Notes under the pieces: model-generated | What the model was told of the DNA's origin: nothing | Seen by the model: only the letters and a program-made list of their open reading frames with translations | The model's database searches: none | Assembly: GCA_031446085.1 (NCBI GenBank) | Contig: CP132901.1 | Coordinates: forward strand, 124,001 to 188,000 | Source: Arsenophonus sp. | Lineage (GTDB): Bacteria > Pseudomonadota > Gammaproteobacteria > Enterobacterales > Enterobacteriaceae | Length of the DNA stretch: 64,000 nucleotides | Reading direction: 5' to 3' | Program-made: the position numbers and the translations under genes | Part shown: positions 8,718-19,087 of the stretch, in pieces | Numbering within the stretch: the stretch's first letter is position 1 | How the letters are laid out: each line of letters opens with the position of its first letter

Positions 8718-9926
8718 ATGGAGTGGAATCTTTTTTTATGTTATAAAAAACAAAAATACGATCCATGGGGAAGAAAAAAGGATTCTAATCCTTACTTAAA
8801 AGGCTATAAGTTAATTATAAAAAATAAATTTATTAATAAAATTTTAAAAATATTAAAAACAATAAATGAATATTTTCAAAAAAAAAATCAATCTTTTCAA
8901 TCAAAAAAAAAAAATAATGTAAATGTATTATTTTCAATAATACTGTTTTGTGTTTTGACTTGGTTCTTGACGGGTTTTTGTATTATTAAAAAAAATGAAC
9001 AAGGAGTTCTTTTGAGATTTGGTCAATATCAATATATGTTAAATTCTGGTTTACATTGGAAAATTAATTTTATAGAAGAAATAATTCCAATTAATATCAA
9101 AAGAATATATATCAAAAATGTAAAGAGTAATATTCTAACTTCAGACCAAAATATAATCCATATAAATATGGATATTCAATATAAAATTGTAAATCCAATT
9201 TTTTATTTATTTAATATACAAAAACCAGATTATAGCTTATTTCAAGCAACTAACAGTATTTTAACAACTGCATTTGGTCAAATAAACATTGAAGATATAT
9301 TAAATATAAATCAAAAAATAATAAAAGAAAAAATTAAAAAAGAGCTAAAAGATATAATTTCATTATATGAAATAGGTATAAATATTTTAGATATAAATTT
9401 TCAAGAAATTATACCTCCTATTACAGTGAAAAAATATTTTGATGATGTCATAATTGCTCATACAGAAAAAAAAAATATTATATCTGAAGCTAAATCTTAT
9501 TATGATGAAGTAGTTTCGGTTTCTAAAGGAAATGCAAAAAAAATAATAGAGGAAGCAAATGCTTATAAAGTGAATTTAATTGCTAAAGCTAAAGGAGAAA
9601 TAGCTGGTTTTTCTAAAATTTTGCCAGAATATAATTTATCTCCTCAAATTACAAGAGAACGTTTGTATATTGAAACAATGGAACGTATTTTAGAAAATTC
9701 AAGAAAAATTTTTGTTACTAATAAAGACAATATAATAGTGCTATCTATGGATTCATCTAATTTAAATAATATTCAAAATAAAAATTTAGACCTTTCTAAA
9801 AAGGATGAATTAAATCATCAAAAAAATAAAAATATCATAAATCAAAAAAAAGATCCTGAATGGATTTATCCGTCCAGAGGAAAAAATGCTAGAACTAATG
9901 ATAATACAAATCGTATAGGGAGATAG
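8718..9926 (+). CDS. hflK: HflK, regulator of FtsH protease (SPFH/prohibitin family)
   Basis: HflK and HflC form a large periplasm-facing assembly around the membrane protease FtsH and modulate its activity. The N-terminus keeps the HflK pattern WN...DPWG (residues 3-18). A lysine-rich cytoplasmic segment and one membrane helix (about 69-90) follow, then the SPFH domain starting NEQGVLLRFGQ. The ITRERLYIETMERIL segment near the end is strongly conserved. Length is 402 residues (419 in E. coli). The glycine-rich N-terminal region of E. coli HflK is replaced by lysine and asparagine, as expected from AT drift. A GGAG ribosome binding site precedes the ATG at 8718. hflC follows after 7 bases. 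Confidence 0.95.
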   Translation: MEWNLFLCYKKQKYDPWGRKKDSNPYLKGYKLIIKNKFINKILKILKTINEYFQKKNQSFQSKKKNNVNVLFSIILFCVLTWFLTGFCIIKKNEQGVLLRFGQYQYMLNSGLHWKINFIEEIIPINIKRIYIKNVKSNILTSDQNIIHINMDIQYKIVNPIFYLFNIQKPDYSLFQATNSILTTAFGQINIEDILNINQKIIKEKIKKELKDIISLYEIGINILDINFQEIIPPITVKKYFDDVIIAHTEKKNIISEAKSYYDEVVSVSKGNAKKIIEEANAYKVNLIAKAKGEIAGFSKILPEYNLSPQITRERLYIETMERILENSRKIFVTNKDNIIVLSMDSSNLNNIQNKNLDLSKKDELNHQKNKNIINQKKDPEWIYPSRGKNARTNDNTNRIGR

Positions 9927-9933
9927 AAATCAA

Positions 9934-10962
9934 ATGCGTAAAAAAATACTATTTTTTTTGTCTATTATCTCCTTTATTATTACTGTTTATTTTTCTTTTT
10001 TTGTAGTAAAACCAACAGAAAAAGCAGTGCTTTTACGTTTTGGTAAAATATTAAATAATAATAATCCTATTATTTATAGTTCTGGATTACATGTTAAAGT
10101 ACCGTTTATGGATGAACATGAAATATTAGATGCGCGTATTCAGAACTTAGATATTGCATTAGAACGTTACTTAACTAGAGATAATAAATATTTTATTTTA
10201 GACTTTTTTTTAAAATGGAAAATAGTTGATTTTGTAAAATATTACAATTTTACTAATGAAAATAGGATGTATCATATTGATGATTTATTAAAGAATAGAA
10301 TAAAAAATTTTTTTTATACAGAATTTAGAAAATTAAATTTTAATGAATTATTGAATCTCAATAATCATTTTTATATAAATCAAAATAATGATTATTTAAA
10401 TTTAAATAATAAAACAAAAAATATTAATTTAAATACTAATCATTTAATGTATTTTCAAAAAATTAATTTAAATAATCAACATATGATGTTTAAATTAACA
10501 AATTTAACTTTATTTAATATATTTTTTGATTCTTTAATTAAAGAATTAGGAATCAAAATTATAGATATAAAAATAAAAAAAATTGAAGTACCCCAAGAAT
10601 TTTTAAATTCTTTTTATCAACATATTAAAATTCAACGTGAAAATTTAATTCGTGAATATCATTCTAAAGCAAAAGAAGAAGCATTAAAAATTCATGCAAT
10701 AGCTGATAGGATGGTAATAGAAATATTAGCAGAAGCACAAAAAAAAGCAATTGAACTAAAAGGAGAAGCAGATGCGATAGTAACAAAATTGTTTGCAGAT
10801 TCTTTTAGCAAAGATTTTGATTTTTATATTTTTATTCGTAGTTTACGTGCTTATGAAAAAAGTTTTAGTAAAAATAATAATGATATTGTTGTTTTAAATC
10901 CAGATATAAATTTTTTTCGTTACATAAAATTTTCGAATAAATTAATTAATAAAACAAATTAA
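9934..10962 (+). CDS. hflC: HflC, regulator of FtsH protease
   Basis: HflC is the partner of HflK in the FtsH-modulating membrane complex. It begins with one membrane helix (about residues 5-25) and then the SPFH domain (PTEKAVLLRFGK). The region around residues 140-190 is a low-complexity, asparagine-rich stretch with little resemblance to the family, probably an AT-drift-expanded loop. After it the conserved helix resumes (RENLIREYHSKAKEEALKI) with the alanine/glutamate-rich segment KGEADAIVTKLFADSFSKD. Length is 342 residues (334 in E. coli). The gene lies 7 bases behind hflK and 56 before purA, so one transcript is likely. Confidence 0.95.
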   Translation: MRKKILFFLSIISFIITVYFSFFVVKPTEKAVLLRFGKILNNNNPIIYSSGLHVKVPFMDEHEILDARIQNLDIALERYLTRDNKYFILDFFLKWKIVDFVKYYNFTNENRMYHIDDLLKNRIKNFFYTEFRKLNFNELLNLNNHFYINQNNDYLNLNNKTKNINLNTNHLMYFQKINLNNQHMMFKLTNLTLFNIFFDSLIKELGIKIIDIKIKKIEVPQEFLNSFYQHIKIQRENLIREYHSKAKEEALKIHAIADRMVIEILAEAQKKAIELKGEADAIVTKLFADSFSKDFDFYIFIRSLRAYEKSFSKNNNDIVVLNPDINFFRYIKFSNKLINKTN

Positions 10963-11009
10963 TTAAAAACGTCACATTAAATATATTTAATATATTTTTT
11001 AAAAAATAA

Positions 11010-12320
<1,311 letters not shown>

Positions 12321-12383
12321 TTCAGGATAAAAATAAATATTTTAATATAAATTTAATTTTTAAATATTGATCAATTTAAGTCA

Positions 12384-12474
12384 TGGTGCCCAAGGCGGGA
12401 TTTGAACCCGCATGACTGTTTAAAAGTCGAGGGATTTTAAGTCCCTTGTGTCTACCAGTTTTCACCACTTGGGC
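12384..12474 (-). tRNA. leuZ: tRNA-Leu (anticodon TAA)
   Basis: On the minus strand the acceptor arms GCCCAAG and CTTGGGC pair, the variable arm is long as in class II tRNAs, and the T arm reads GGGTTCAAATCCC. The anticodon loop CTTAAAA gives TAA. The terminal CCA is encoded (12384-12386). Together with tRNA-Cys and pgsA this is the E. coli pgsA-glyW-cysT-leuZ locus without glyW. Confidence 0.96.
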
Positions 12475-12512
12475 TTTTTAATTAAAAAAAATGTTTAATA
12501 TATATATACATA

Positions 12513-12584
12513 AGACGTGTCCCGGAATTGAACCGGGATAAGCGGATTTGCAGTCCGCTGCATAATCCATTCTGCCAACACGTC
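12513..12584 (-). tRNA. cysT: tRNA-Cys (anticodon GCA)
   Basis: Minus-strand cloverleaf: acceptor GACGTGT pairs with ACACGTC, the anticodon stem is CGGAC/GTCCG-like around CTGCAAA (anticodon GCA), and the T arm contains GGTTCAATTCC. The discriminator is T. CCA is not encoded and must be added after transcription. The gene lies 38 bases from tRNA-Leu, as in the E. coli cysT-leuZ pair. Confidence 0.96.
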
Positions 12585-12671
12585 AGTTTTTTGATATGTT
12601 TTATAGTATAAACATTATTCTTTTAAATTTTACGATATTAAAAATAAGAGTCAATAATAATTTTAAATTAT

Positions 12672-13238
12672 TTATTTTAAATATTTAATTTTATTTTTTG
12701 TATATTTTATTCCAGAGAAAGTATATTGTAACATGGATAAAAAAGCTAGAATAGTTGAAAAATATAATAATGCTATAGAGATTTTTTCAATTATATTATT
12801 TGGATGCCAAAGTAACCCTATTAATGAAATCATTTGAAACGTTGTTTTAGATTTTCCAATATAAGAAACAGAAATAATATTTTTTTTGTTTAATTCTGTT
12901 GCTATCCATTCTCTCAATGCAGAAATAAAAATTTCTCGTGAAATTATAATTATTGTTGGTATAGTCATCCACCAAATTGAATAATATTCTGTAATAAGAA
13001 CTAAAGTAATATTAACGATTATTTTATCTGCTACTGGATCTAAAAAAGATCCAAATTTTGTTTTCTGTTTGAGTAATCGTGCAAAAAATCCATCAAATAA
13101 ATCAGTTAGTGCTGCTGTTGTGAACAATAATGAACACACAATTGGAGACCACCTAAATGGAATATAAAAAAAAATAATTAAAAAAGGTGTTAAAATAAGA
13201 CGTAAAATTGTTAAATAAGTTGAAAGGTTTAATTGCAT
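12672..13238 (-). CDS. pgsA: Phosphatidylglycerophosphate synthase
   Basis: PgsA transfers glycerol-3-phosphate to CDP-diacylglycerol, the committed step to phosphatidylglycerol and cardiolipin. The CDP-alcohol phosphotransferase signature is complete: Asp46, Asp49-Gly50, Ala53-Arg54, Gly63, Asp67 and Asp71 in the DLFDGFFARLL...GSFLDPVADK region. The 188 residues (182 in E. coli) form several membrane helices. The neighbouring tRNA-Cys and tRNA-Leu reproduce the E. coli order. The substrate is made by CdsA (45827), and the product is used by the cardiolipin synthase at 15093. Confidence 0.96.
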   Translation of the reverse strand: MQLNLSTYLTILRLILTPFLIIFFYIPFRWSPIVCSLLFTTAALTDLFDGFFARLLKQKTKFGSFLDPVADKIIVNITLVLITEYYSIWWMTIPTIIIISREIFISALREWIATELNKKNIISVSYIGKSKTTFQMISLIGLLWHPNNIIEKISIALLYFSTILAFLSMLQYTFSGIKYTKNKIKYLK

Positions 13239-13293
13239 TTCTTTTGATTTTTTTATATTAATTTAATTATTTTTTTTAGCACATTATTTTATT

Positions 13294-14697
13294 TTATTTC
13301 CATACATCATTTTTGATTTTAAAATAGTTACTAGTTTTAAATTTAGGTAATTTTCCCATTTCTTTTTGTTCATTATAATCTTGTGTAACTTTAAAAGCTA
13401 CATTAGATAACATTAATATAGCGATAAGATTAATTAGAGTCATAAAACCCATTGAAAGATCTGCTAATTTCCATACAAATGGCATTTCTGTGATAGATCC
13501 AAAAATAATCATAATTAAGGTTCCTATTCTTAGGATATACAATTTAATTTTATAATTTTTTTCTAAAAAAATCATATTACTTTCTGCATATGCATAGTTT
13601 GCTATAATAGATGTAAATGCGAAGAAAAAAATAGCAATTGCTATAAAATATTTTCCCCATTCTCCAATGACTAAAGAAAGTGCTTTTTGAGTTAATTCAA
13701 TCCCACTAATAGATTGATTAGTATCTAAAGCACCAGATAAAATTATTATTATTGCAGTTGCGCTACAAATAACAATAGTATCTACAAATACACCTAACAT
13801 TTGTATATATCCTTGAGAAGCAGGATGAGGTGGATAAGGAGTTGCTGCAGCAGCTGCATTTGGTGAAGAACCCATCCCTGCTTCATTAGAAAATAATCCT
13901 CTTTGTATTCCTTGTATCATAGATTGATATACAGTATATCCCATGATACCTCCTATTGCTTTTTGATATCCAAAAGCTTCTTTAATTATTAATAAAAAAA
14001 TATCTTTTAATTGTGCTATATGAGTTATCATAATCCATATTGCTAATGTTAAGTATGATATAGCCATAATTGGAACAACAAATTCTGCAATACGTGCTAT
14101 AAATTTAAATCCTCCAAATATGATTATTCCACAAGTTACGGATAATATAATTCCTATGTAGTGTGGCTTAAATTTAAATGCAAAAGAAGCAGCTTGTGCT
14201 ATAGAATTAGATTGTACTGCATTGAAAATTAAACCAAATGATAGTATTAAAAATATAGAAAATAATACACCAAGCCAAGGCATATCTAAACCATTTTTTA
14301 TATAATATGCAGGACCACCTCGATAATTTCCATCTATATCTTTAATTTTATATAATTGTGCTAATGTGTTTTCTATAAAAGATGTTGCCATTCCTATTAC
14401 TGCTATTATCCACATCCAAAATATAGCACCTGGACCTCCTGCAGTCAGTGCAATAGCAATTCCAGTTAAATTTCCAGTGCCAACTCTTGCAGCTAATGTT
14501 GTACATAATGCTTGAAATGAAGATATACCGTAAGAATTAGATTTATTACTTTCTCTTAATAAAGAGAACATATGTCTAAAATGTCTAAATTGAATAAATT
14601 TTGTACCAAAAGTAAAATATAAACCAACACCAATTAATAAATAGATCAGTATTTTACCCCAGAAAATATTATTTAAATTATCTACTATTTCTGTCAT
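13294..14697 (-). CDS. Sodium/alanine (amino acid) symporter, AlsT/YaaJ family
   Basis: This is a member of the alanine or glycine:cation symporter family, which imports small neutral amino acids with Na+ or H+. The 467 residues form about ten to twelve membrane helices. The family signatures are intact: CTTLAARVGTGNLTGIAIALTAGGPGA in the N-terminal half and SNEAGMGSSPNAAAAA in the middle. The closest E. coli relative by eye is YaaJ. Substrate cannot be fixed from sequence; alanine or glycine is the usual one. It stands 55 bases upstream of pgsA on the same strand. Its 5' side faces a 395-base divergent spacer with cls. Confidence 0.9.
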   Translation of the reverse strand: MTEIVDNLNNIFWGKILIYLLIGVGLYFTFGTKFIQFRHFRHMFSLLRESNKSNSYGISSFQALCTTLAARVGTGNLTGIAIALTAGGPGAIFWMWIIAVIGMATSFIENTLAQLYKIKDIDGNYRGGPAYYIKNGLDMPWLGVLFSIFLILSFGLIFNAVQSNSIAQAASFAFKFKPHYIGIILSVTCGIIIFGGFKFIARIAEFVVPIMAISYLTLAIWIMITHIAQLKDIFLLIIKEAFGYQKAIGGIMGYTVYQSMIQGIQRGLFSNEAGMGSSPNAAAAATPYPPHPASQGYIQMLGVFVDTIVICSATAIIIILSGALDTNQSISGIELTQKALSLVIGEWGKYFIAIAIFFFAFTSIIANYAYAESNMIFLEKNYKIKLYILRIGTLIMIIFGSITEMPFVWKLADLSMGFMTLINLIAILMLSNVAFKVTQDYNEQKEMGKLPKFKTSNYFKIKNDVWK

Positions 14698-15092
14698 AAT
14701 ATTTATCTCATGTTAATATGATATATAATTTAAATAATAAATTTTAAAAATAAGTTTATATATAAAATAAATATTTTTTTAAAAATTTAAAAGATAATTT
14801 TTTATAGTCACCATTATATTCTATTAATAATTATAAAACTAGAAAAATATTTTTTTGGTATATTAGAGCTTTATTTAAAGAATATATATGATATTTGAAT
14901 CATGAAATTATATAAAATATTTTTTAAAATTCATTAAACGAAAATAACGATTTTGTTTTTTTATAAACATTATATATTTAAAAAACATAAAAATATTATT
15001 TATATATAATATGGATTATAATTAGTATTTAATAATGTTTAAATATTTTAAATTTTTATTCATATTAATCATACTCAATTATAAATTAATAT
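14698..15092. other. Divergent intergenic spacer between the AlsT-type symporter and cls
   Basis: About 395 bases, almost entirely A/T, with scattered ATATAT runs and no open frame resembling a known protein. It should hold promoters in both directions. I saw no convincing operator, terminator or RNA gene in it. Confidence 0.55.
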
Positions 15093-16535
15093 ATGTATTT
15101 AAATTGGATAGAGTTTTTTATTTATTTTTTGATAATTTTTATAATTATTATCCATATTTTTCTTGAGAGAAGATCAGTTTCTAATATTTTAATGTGGATT
15201 TTTTTTATTTACATTTTTCCTATTGTTGGAGTAATTATTTATTCATTTTTTAATGAATTTTATTTTTTTAAAAATAAAAATATTAAAGTTAAAAGAAAAA
15301 AATTTTTAGTTAGATTTTATTCAAAAAAACTTAATAAATTTATTTATAATCATCAAACTAATAATAGTGTATTTAATTTTTTATTTAATTTGTGTAAAAA
15401 AGAACAAGGTACTTTAGGAATCAAAGGAAATAAAATTACTTTATTAAGTAATTATAAAACTTCGTTGTCTAATATAATTAGAGATATTGATGCAGCTTCA
15501 CATAGTATAGAAATGGTTTTTTATATTTGGCATGTTGGAGGTTTAGTTAATAAGGTATCAGAAGCTTTAATTAATGCATCTATTCGTGGAGTTAGATGTA
15601 AAGTTTTAATTGATTCTTTTGGAAGTTGGATGTTTTTTTATACTAGTCTTTTTAAAAAAATGCGTAAATCTGGTATTACTATTATCAAATGTCTTAAGAT
15701 AAATTTTTTTTATTTTTTGTTTCATCGTATTGATTTTAGACAACATAAAAAGATGATTATTATTGATCATAATATATCTTATGTTGGAAGTATGAATATG
15801 GTTGATCCATATTTTTTTAAAAAAAAAAAAAATATTGGTCCTTGGATTGATATTTTAATTAGAATACAGGGTCCATTTTCTTCTGTTTTGAGTGTAATGT
15901 ATGCTTTTGATTGGGAAATGGAAACTGGCGAAAAACTATACACTTCATTGTTAAATAAGAAATATTTTTTTAAAAAAAAAAATACAAATAATATGATTCA
16001 GTTAGTTACATCAGGACCTGGATATTCAAAAAAATTAATTCAACAAGTATTAGTTACAGCAATATTTTCAGCTAAAAGAAAATTAATTTTAACTACCCCT
16101 TATTTTGTTCCTACTAATTATTTAGTATATGCTCTCTGTGCTGCAGCTATGAGAGGTGTAGAAGTTTTAATTATTCTTCCAAAAAAAACAAATTCTTTTT
16201 TAGTTAATTGGGCTAGTCGATCATTTTATACTGAATTATTAGAAGCTGGAGTAAAAATTTATCAATTTAAAAATGGAATGTTACATACAAAGAGTATTTT
16301 AGTTGACAATCAATTGAGTTTAGTTGGTTCTTTTAATTTAGATATACGTAGTTTTTGGTTAAATTTTGAAATTACAGTTATTATTGAAGACGAAATTTTT
16401 GGAAAACATTTAAATATTGTACAATACGATTATCTTTCTAATTCAACTCCAATTTTAAAAAATCAATGGAAAAAAAGACCAGCTTGGAATTATATTTTAG
16501 AACAAATTTGTTATTTTTTTAGTCCATTTTTATAG
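15093..16535 (+). CDS. clsA: Cardiolipin synthase A
   Basis: ClsA condenses two phosphatidylglycerol molecules to cardiolipin in the inner membrane. Two N-terminal membrane helices (about residues 5-22 and 33-52) precede two phospholipase-D domains. Each carries an HKD motif: His218-x-Lys220-x4-Asp225 (RQHKKMIIIDH, followed by GSMN) and His398-x-Lys400-x4-Asp405 (LHTKSILVDN, followed by GSFN). At 480 residues it is close to E. coli ClsA (486). The coding strand contains a run of 14 A residues (15819-15832), which is in frame (KKKKN). That makes it a useful contrast to the broken tracts elsewhere. Confidence 0.95.
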   Translation: MYLNWIEFFIYFLIIFIIIIHIFLERRSVSNILMWIFFIYIFPIVGVIIYSFFNEFYFFKNKNIKVKRKKFLVRFYSKKLNKFIYNHQTNNSVFNFLFNLCKKEQGTLGIKGNKITLLSNYKTSLSNIIRDIDAASHSIEMVFYIWHVGGLVNKVSEALINASIRGVRCKVLIDSFGSWMFFYTSLFKKMRKSGITIIKCLKINFFYFLFHRIDFRQHKKMIIIDHNISYVGSMNMVDPYFFKKKKNIGPWIDILIRIQGPFSSVLSVMYAFDWEMETGEKLYTSLLNKKYFFKKKNTNNMIQLVTSGPGYSKKLIQQVLVTAIFSAKRKLILTTPYFVPTNYLVYALCAAAMRGVEVLIILPKKTNSFLVNWASRSFYTELLEAGVKIYQFKNGMLHTKSILVDNQLSLVGSFNLDIRSFWLNFEITVIIEDEIFGKHLNIVQYDYLSNSTPILKNQWKKRPAWNYILEQICYFFSPFL

Positions 16536-16627
16536 AAATTTATTTTTTTTATTATTGTTTTGTCATATAAAACAAACTAAGATTAAAAGAATAAAGTATA
16601 AAAAAATTAAAAATAATTAATTATTTC

Positions 16628-18055
16628 ATGAATTTACCTAAGATATTTAAAATAAAACACTTTAAAATTATATCGATTGGAAGTTCTATAGGAACTGGAT
16701 TATTTATTATTTCTAGTAAAGTAATATCTTACCCTAGTTCAGGAATTATTTTTATATCATGCTTATTACTTGGGTTAATGGTATATTTTTTAATGAATAA
16801 TTTAGGAGAGCTATCTACATATTCATTATATAAAAATTCATTTTCTACTTATGGTTCAAAGTATGTGGATGAAGCATTTGGTTTTGCATTAGGATGGAAC
16901 TATTGGTATAACTGGGTAATTACTATAGCAATAGATTTAATTTCTGCACAATTGGTGATGCGTTATTGGTTTCCTATGATCGATGGATGGATTTGGAGTT
17001 TGATATTTCTTGTTTTAATATTTGTTTTGAATTTTTTTTCAACGAAAGGATTTTGTAAAATAGAATATTTGTTTTCAATAATGAAAATCATTACAATAAT
17101 ATTTTTTTTTGTTATTAGTTTATTAATTATTTTAAATTTTTTTCAAATTAAAGAACAATTGAGATTTTCTAATCAAATTTTAGTAGAATCTATATCTATT
17201 TTTGATAAATTGTCTACAATGATTAATATCATTATTCTTATTGGTTTTTCTTTTCAAGGGATTGAATTAATAATTTTAGTTTCTAAAGAAACTAAAATTT
17301 CTAGAAATATTATAGCTAATACAATTAATAAAATATTTTTATTAATTTTTTTATTTTATTTTATTTCCATTGTTTTTCTTACATTGATTATTCCACATAC
17401 TGATTGTCGTTTATTAACAAATTATACTTCTTCTTATTTAGTTGTAAGTCCTTTTACAATTATTTTTGAAAAAACTGGATTAATATTTATTCCATCCTTT
17501 ATGAATATTATTATTTTAATAGTGTTGTTGTCTGCAGGTAATTCTGGTATGTATGCTTCAACCAGAATATTATATATTTTATCTTGTGAAGGTAAAGCTC
17601 CTAAATTTTTATCCTTTTTATCTAAAAAAGGAGTACCTCAATATTCTTTAATATTCACTTTTTTATTCTCTGGATTATGTATTTTGCTTTCTTTATTAGA
17701 AAATCAAATTGTATATTCTTATCTAATTAATATATCTGCTACTACTGGATTTATTGCTTGGTTTGGAATAATGCTTTGTCATTATAGATTTAGAAAAGGA
17801 TATATCCAAAATGGATATAAACTTAAAAATTTATCCTATTATGATAAATTTTATCCTATTAGTACAATATACAATTTTATATTATTTTGTTTTATATTTC
17901 TTGGTCAATATTATTTTGTATTTAAAAAATCTATGACTTGGGATACATTTTTATTTAACGAAATAGGAATTTTAATTTTTTTAATTATATGGGGTTTATT
18001 TAAATTTTTTAATAAAACAAAAATAATATCATATAAAGATATGAAGTTCTTTTAA
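16628..18055 (+). CDS. lysP: Lysine-type amino acid permease (LysP-like, APC superfamily)
   Basis: LysP is the proton-coupled lysine importer of the amino acid-polyamine-organocation superfamily. The 475-residue protein has about twelve membrane helices. It keeps long LysP-specific stretches: IGSSIGTGLFI in helix 1, FGFALGWNYWYNWVITIAIDL in helix 3, FSFQGIELI, and VLLSAGNSGMYASTRILY. The E. coli N-terminal tail is shorter here. These matches favour lysine over other amino acids, but transport specificity is inferred from orthology. It could supply host lysine, although the symbiont keeps dapF for cell-wall DAP. It ends 11 bases from the convergent tRNA-Trp. Confidence 0.9.
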   Translation: MNLPKIFKIKHFKIISIGSSIGTGLFIISSKVISYPSSGIIFISCLLLGLMVYFLMNNLGELSTYSLYKNSFSTYGSKYVDEAFGFALGWNYWYNWVITIAIDLISAQLVMRYWFPMIDGWIWSLIFLVLIFVLNFFSTKGFCKIEYLFSIMKIITIIFFFVISLLIILNFFQIKEQLRFSNQILVESISIFDKLSTMINIIILIGFSFQGIELIILVSKETKISRNIIANTINKIFLLIFLFYFISIVFLTLIIPHTDCRLLTNYTSSYLVVSPFTIIFEKTGLIFIPSFMNIIILIVLLSAGNSGMYASTRILYILSCEGKAPKFLSFLSKKGVPQYSLIFTFLFSGLCILLSLLENQIVYSYLINISATTGFIAWFGIMLCHYRFRKGYIQNGYKLKNLSYYDKFYPISTIYNFILFCFIFLGQYYFVFKKSMTWDTFLFNEIGILIFLIIWGLFKFFNKTKIISYKDMKFF

Positions 18056-18066
18056 AAATATTTTTT

Positions 18067-18139
18067 CAGGGGTGGAGAGAATCGAACTCTCAACTTCCGA
18101 TTTTGGAGACCGGTATTCTTCCATTTAAATTACACCCCT
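18067..18139 (-). tRNA. trpT: tRNA-Trp (anticodon CCA)
   Basis: Minus-strand cloverleaf: acceptor AGGGGTG pairs with the 3' CACCCCT, the anticodon loop is CTCCAAA (anticodon CCA), and the T arm reads GAGTTCGATTC. The discriminator is G. CCA is not encoded. It is third in the Glu-Asp-Trp series. Confidence 0.96.
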
Positions 18140-18150
18140 TTTTTTTATAT

Positions 18151-18227
18151 TGGCGGTGCGGACGGGATTTGAACCCGCGACCTCCGGCGTGACAGGCCGA
18201 TATTCTAACCAACTGAACTACCGCACC
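18151..18227 (-). tRNA. aspT: tRNA-Asp (anticodon GTC)
   Basis: Minus strand: acceptor GGTGCGG pairs with CCGCACC, the anticodon loop is CTGTCAC (anticodon GTC), and the T arm reads GGGTTCAAATCCC. The terminal CCA is encoded (18151-18153). It lies 11 bases from tRNA-Trp. Confidence 0.97.
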
Positions 18228-18266
18228 ATAATATATTGATTATATGTTGACATAATTAATAATTTT

Positions 18267-18339
18267 CGTCCCCTAGGGGATTTGAACCCCTGTTACCGCC
18301 GTGAAAGGGCGAGGTCCTAGTCCTCTAGACGAAGGGGAC
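18267..18339 (-). tRNA. tRNA-Glu (anticodon TTC)
   Basis: Minus strand: acceptor GTCCCCT pairs with AGGGGAC, the anticodon loop is CTTTCAC (anticodon TTC), and the T arm reads GGGGTTCAAATCCCC. The sequence is almost identical to the E. coli tRNA-Glu found in ribosomal RNA spacers. CCA is not encoded. In this series it is the first gene on the minus strand, 175 bases after hemG. Confidence 0.97.
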
Positions 18340-18514
18340 AGTAAATAAATAACAGTCAAAAAAATGTATTTATCTATATTTTAAAATGTATTATTTAATA
18401 CATAAAAAAGTTAATTAATTTTTAAATAAAACGAATATTAAATTAATAAATATTTAATTCAAACGAATATAATATTAATAGTAATATTAATCAAGAAGTT
18501 TTTTATAATAAAAA

Positions 18515-19045
18515 CTATAATTCTCCTACTTTTTTTGAAAATTCTTGAACTTTTTTCCAATTTGTATATTCATATTTTTGATTAATATTAATTTTATTTC
18601 CAGAAATTTGCATTATTATTTTAATAATGAAAATTTCATACCATTTATAATTTTTAAAATTTAAACTTCCTGCAAATACATCGATAATTTTAGGTTTCCA
18701 TAAAGTATTTTTTAAAAATTTTTTCATATAAAAATTAGTTTGAACTGTGTTTTTTTCTTTTTTTCTAGCAAGTAAATTCACTCCAAAAAAAGCAGTAGGT
18801 ATGTTGTTTAGATAGCGTACGTTTTGATTAATATACTTTAAAAAACTGTATTGAAAATTACCATAATAGACAGCAGCTCCTATGACGATTTTATCATAAA
18901 GCAATAATTTTTTATCTTTATTTTCGTTAAAAGTTATTTTTTTTATTTTACATTTTTTTTCTTTATTTATTAAATATTTATAAATATTTAATATAATTTT
19001 TTTCGTTTGACCATTTTTTCCAGAATACATTAATAAAAAATTCAT
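18515..19045 (-). CDS. hemG: Protoporphyrinogen oxidase, menaquinone/quinone-dependent (HemG)
   Basis: HemG oxidises protoporphyrinogen IX to protoporphyrin IX, passing electrons through FMN to respiratory quinone. The 176 residues (181 in E. coli) have a flavodoxin-like fold. The phosphate-binding loop YSGKNGQTKK lies at the N-terminus, and the flavin-contacting stretches VIGAAVYYGNF and PTAFFGVNL follow. The C-terminal half holds the conserved W-P-x-x-x-x-F-A-G-like segment (KPKIIDVFAGSLNF). It lies 42 bases downstream of trkH, as in E. coli (trkH-hemG-rrnA). The ubiquinone genes ubiB, ubiD and ubiE nearby could provide its electron acceptor. Confidence 0.94.
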   Translation of the reverse strand: MNFLLMYSGKNGQTKKIILNIYKYLINKEKKCKIKKITFNENKDKKLLLYDKIVIGAAVYYGNFQYSFLKYINQNVRYLNNIPTAFFGVNLLARKKEKNTVQTNFYMKKFLKNTLWKPKIIDVFAGSLNFKNYKWYEIFIIKIIMQISGNKININQKYEYTNWKKVQEFSKKVGEL

Positions 19046-19087
19046 TATTTATTGTCTTTAATAATTATTATTTATAAAATAATAGCA

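Noticed and set aside
18340..18514. Remains of 16S/23S rRNA between hemG and tRNA-Glu
   Set aside because: The 175 bases are AT-rich and carry no recognisable rRNA segment; only short repeats of AAACGAATAT (18429-18438 and 18461-18470) stand out.
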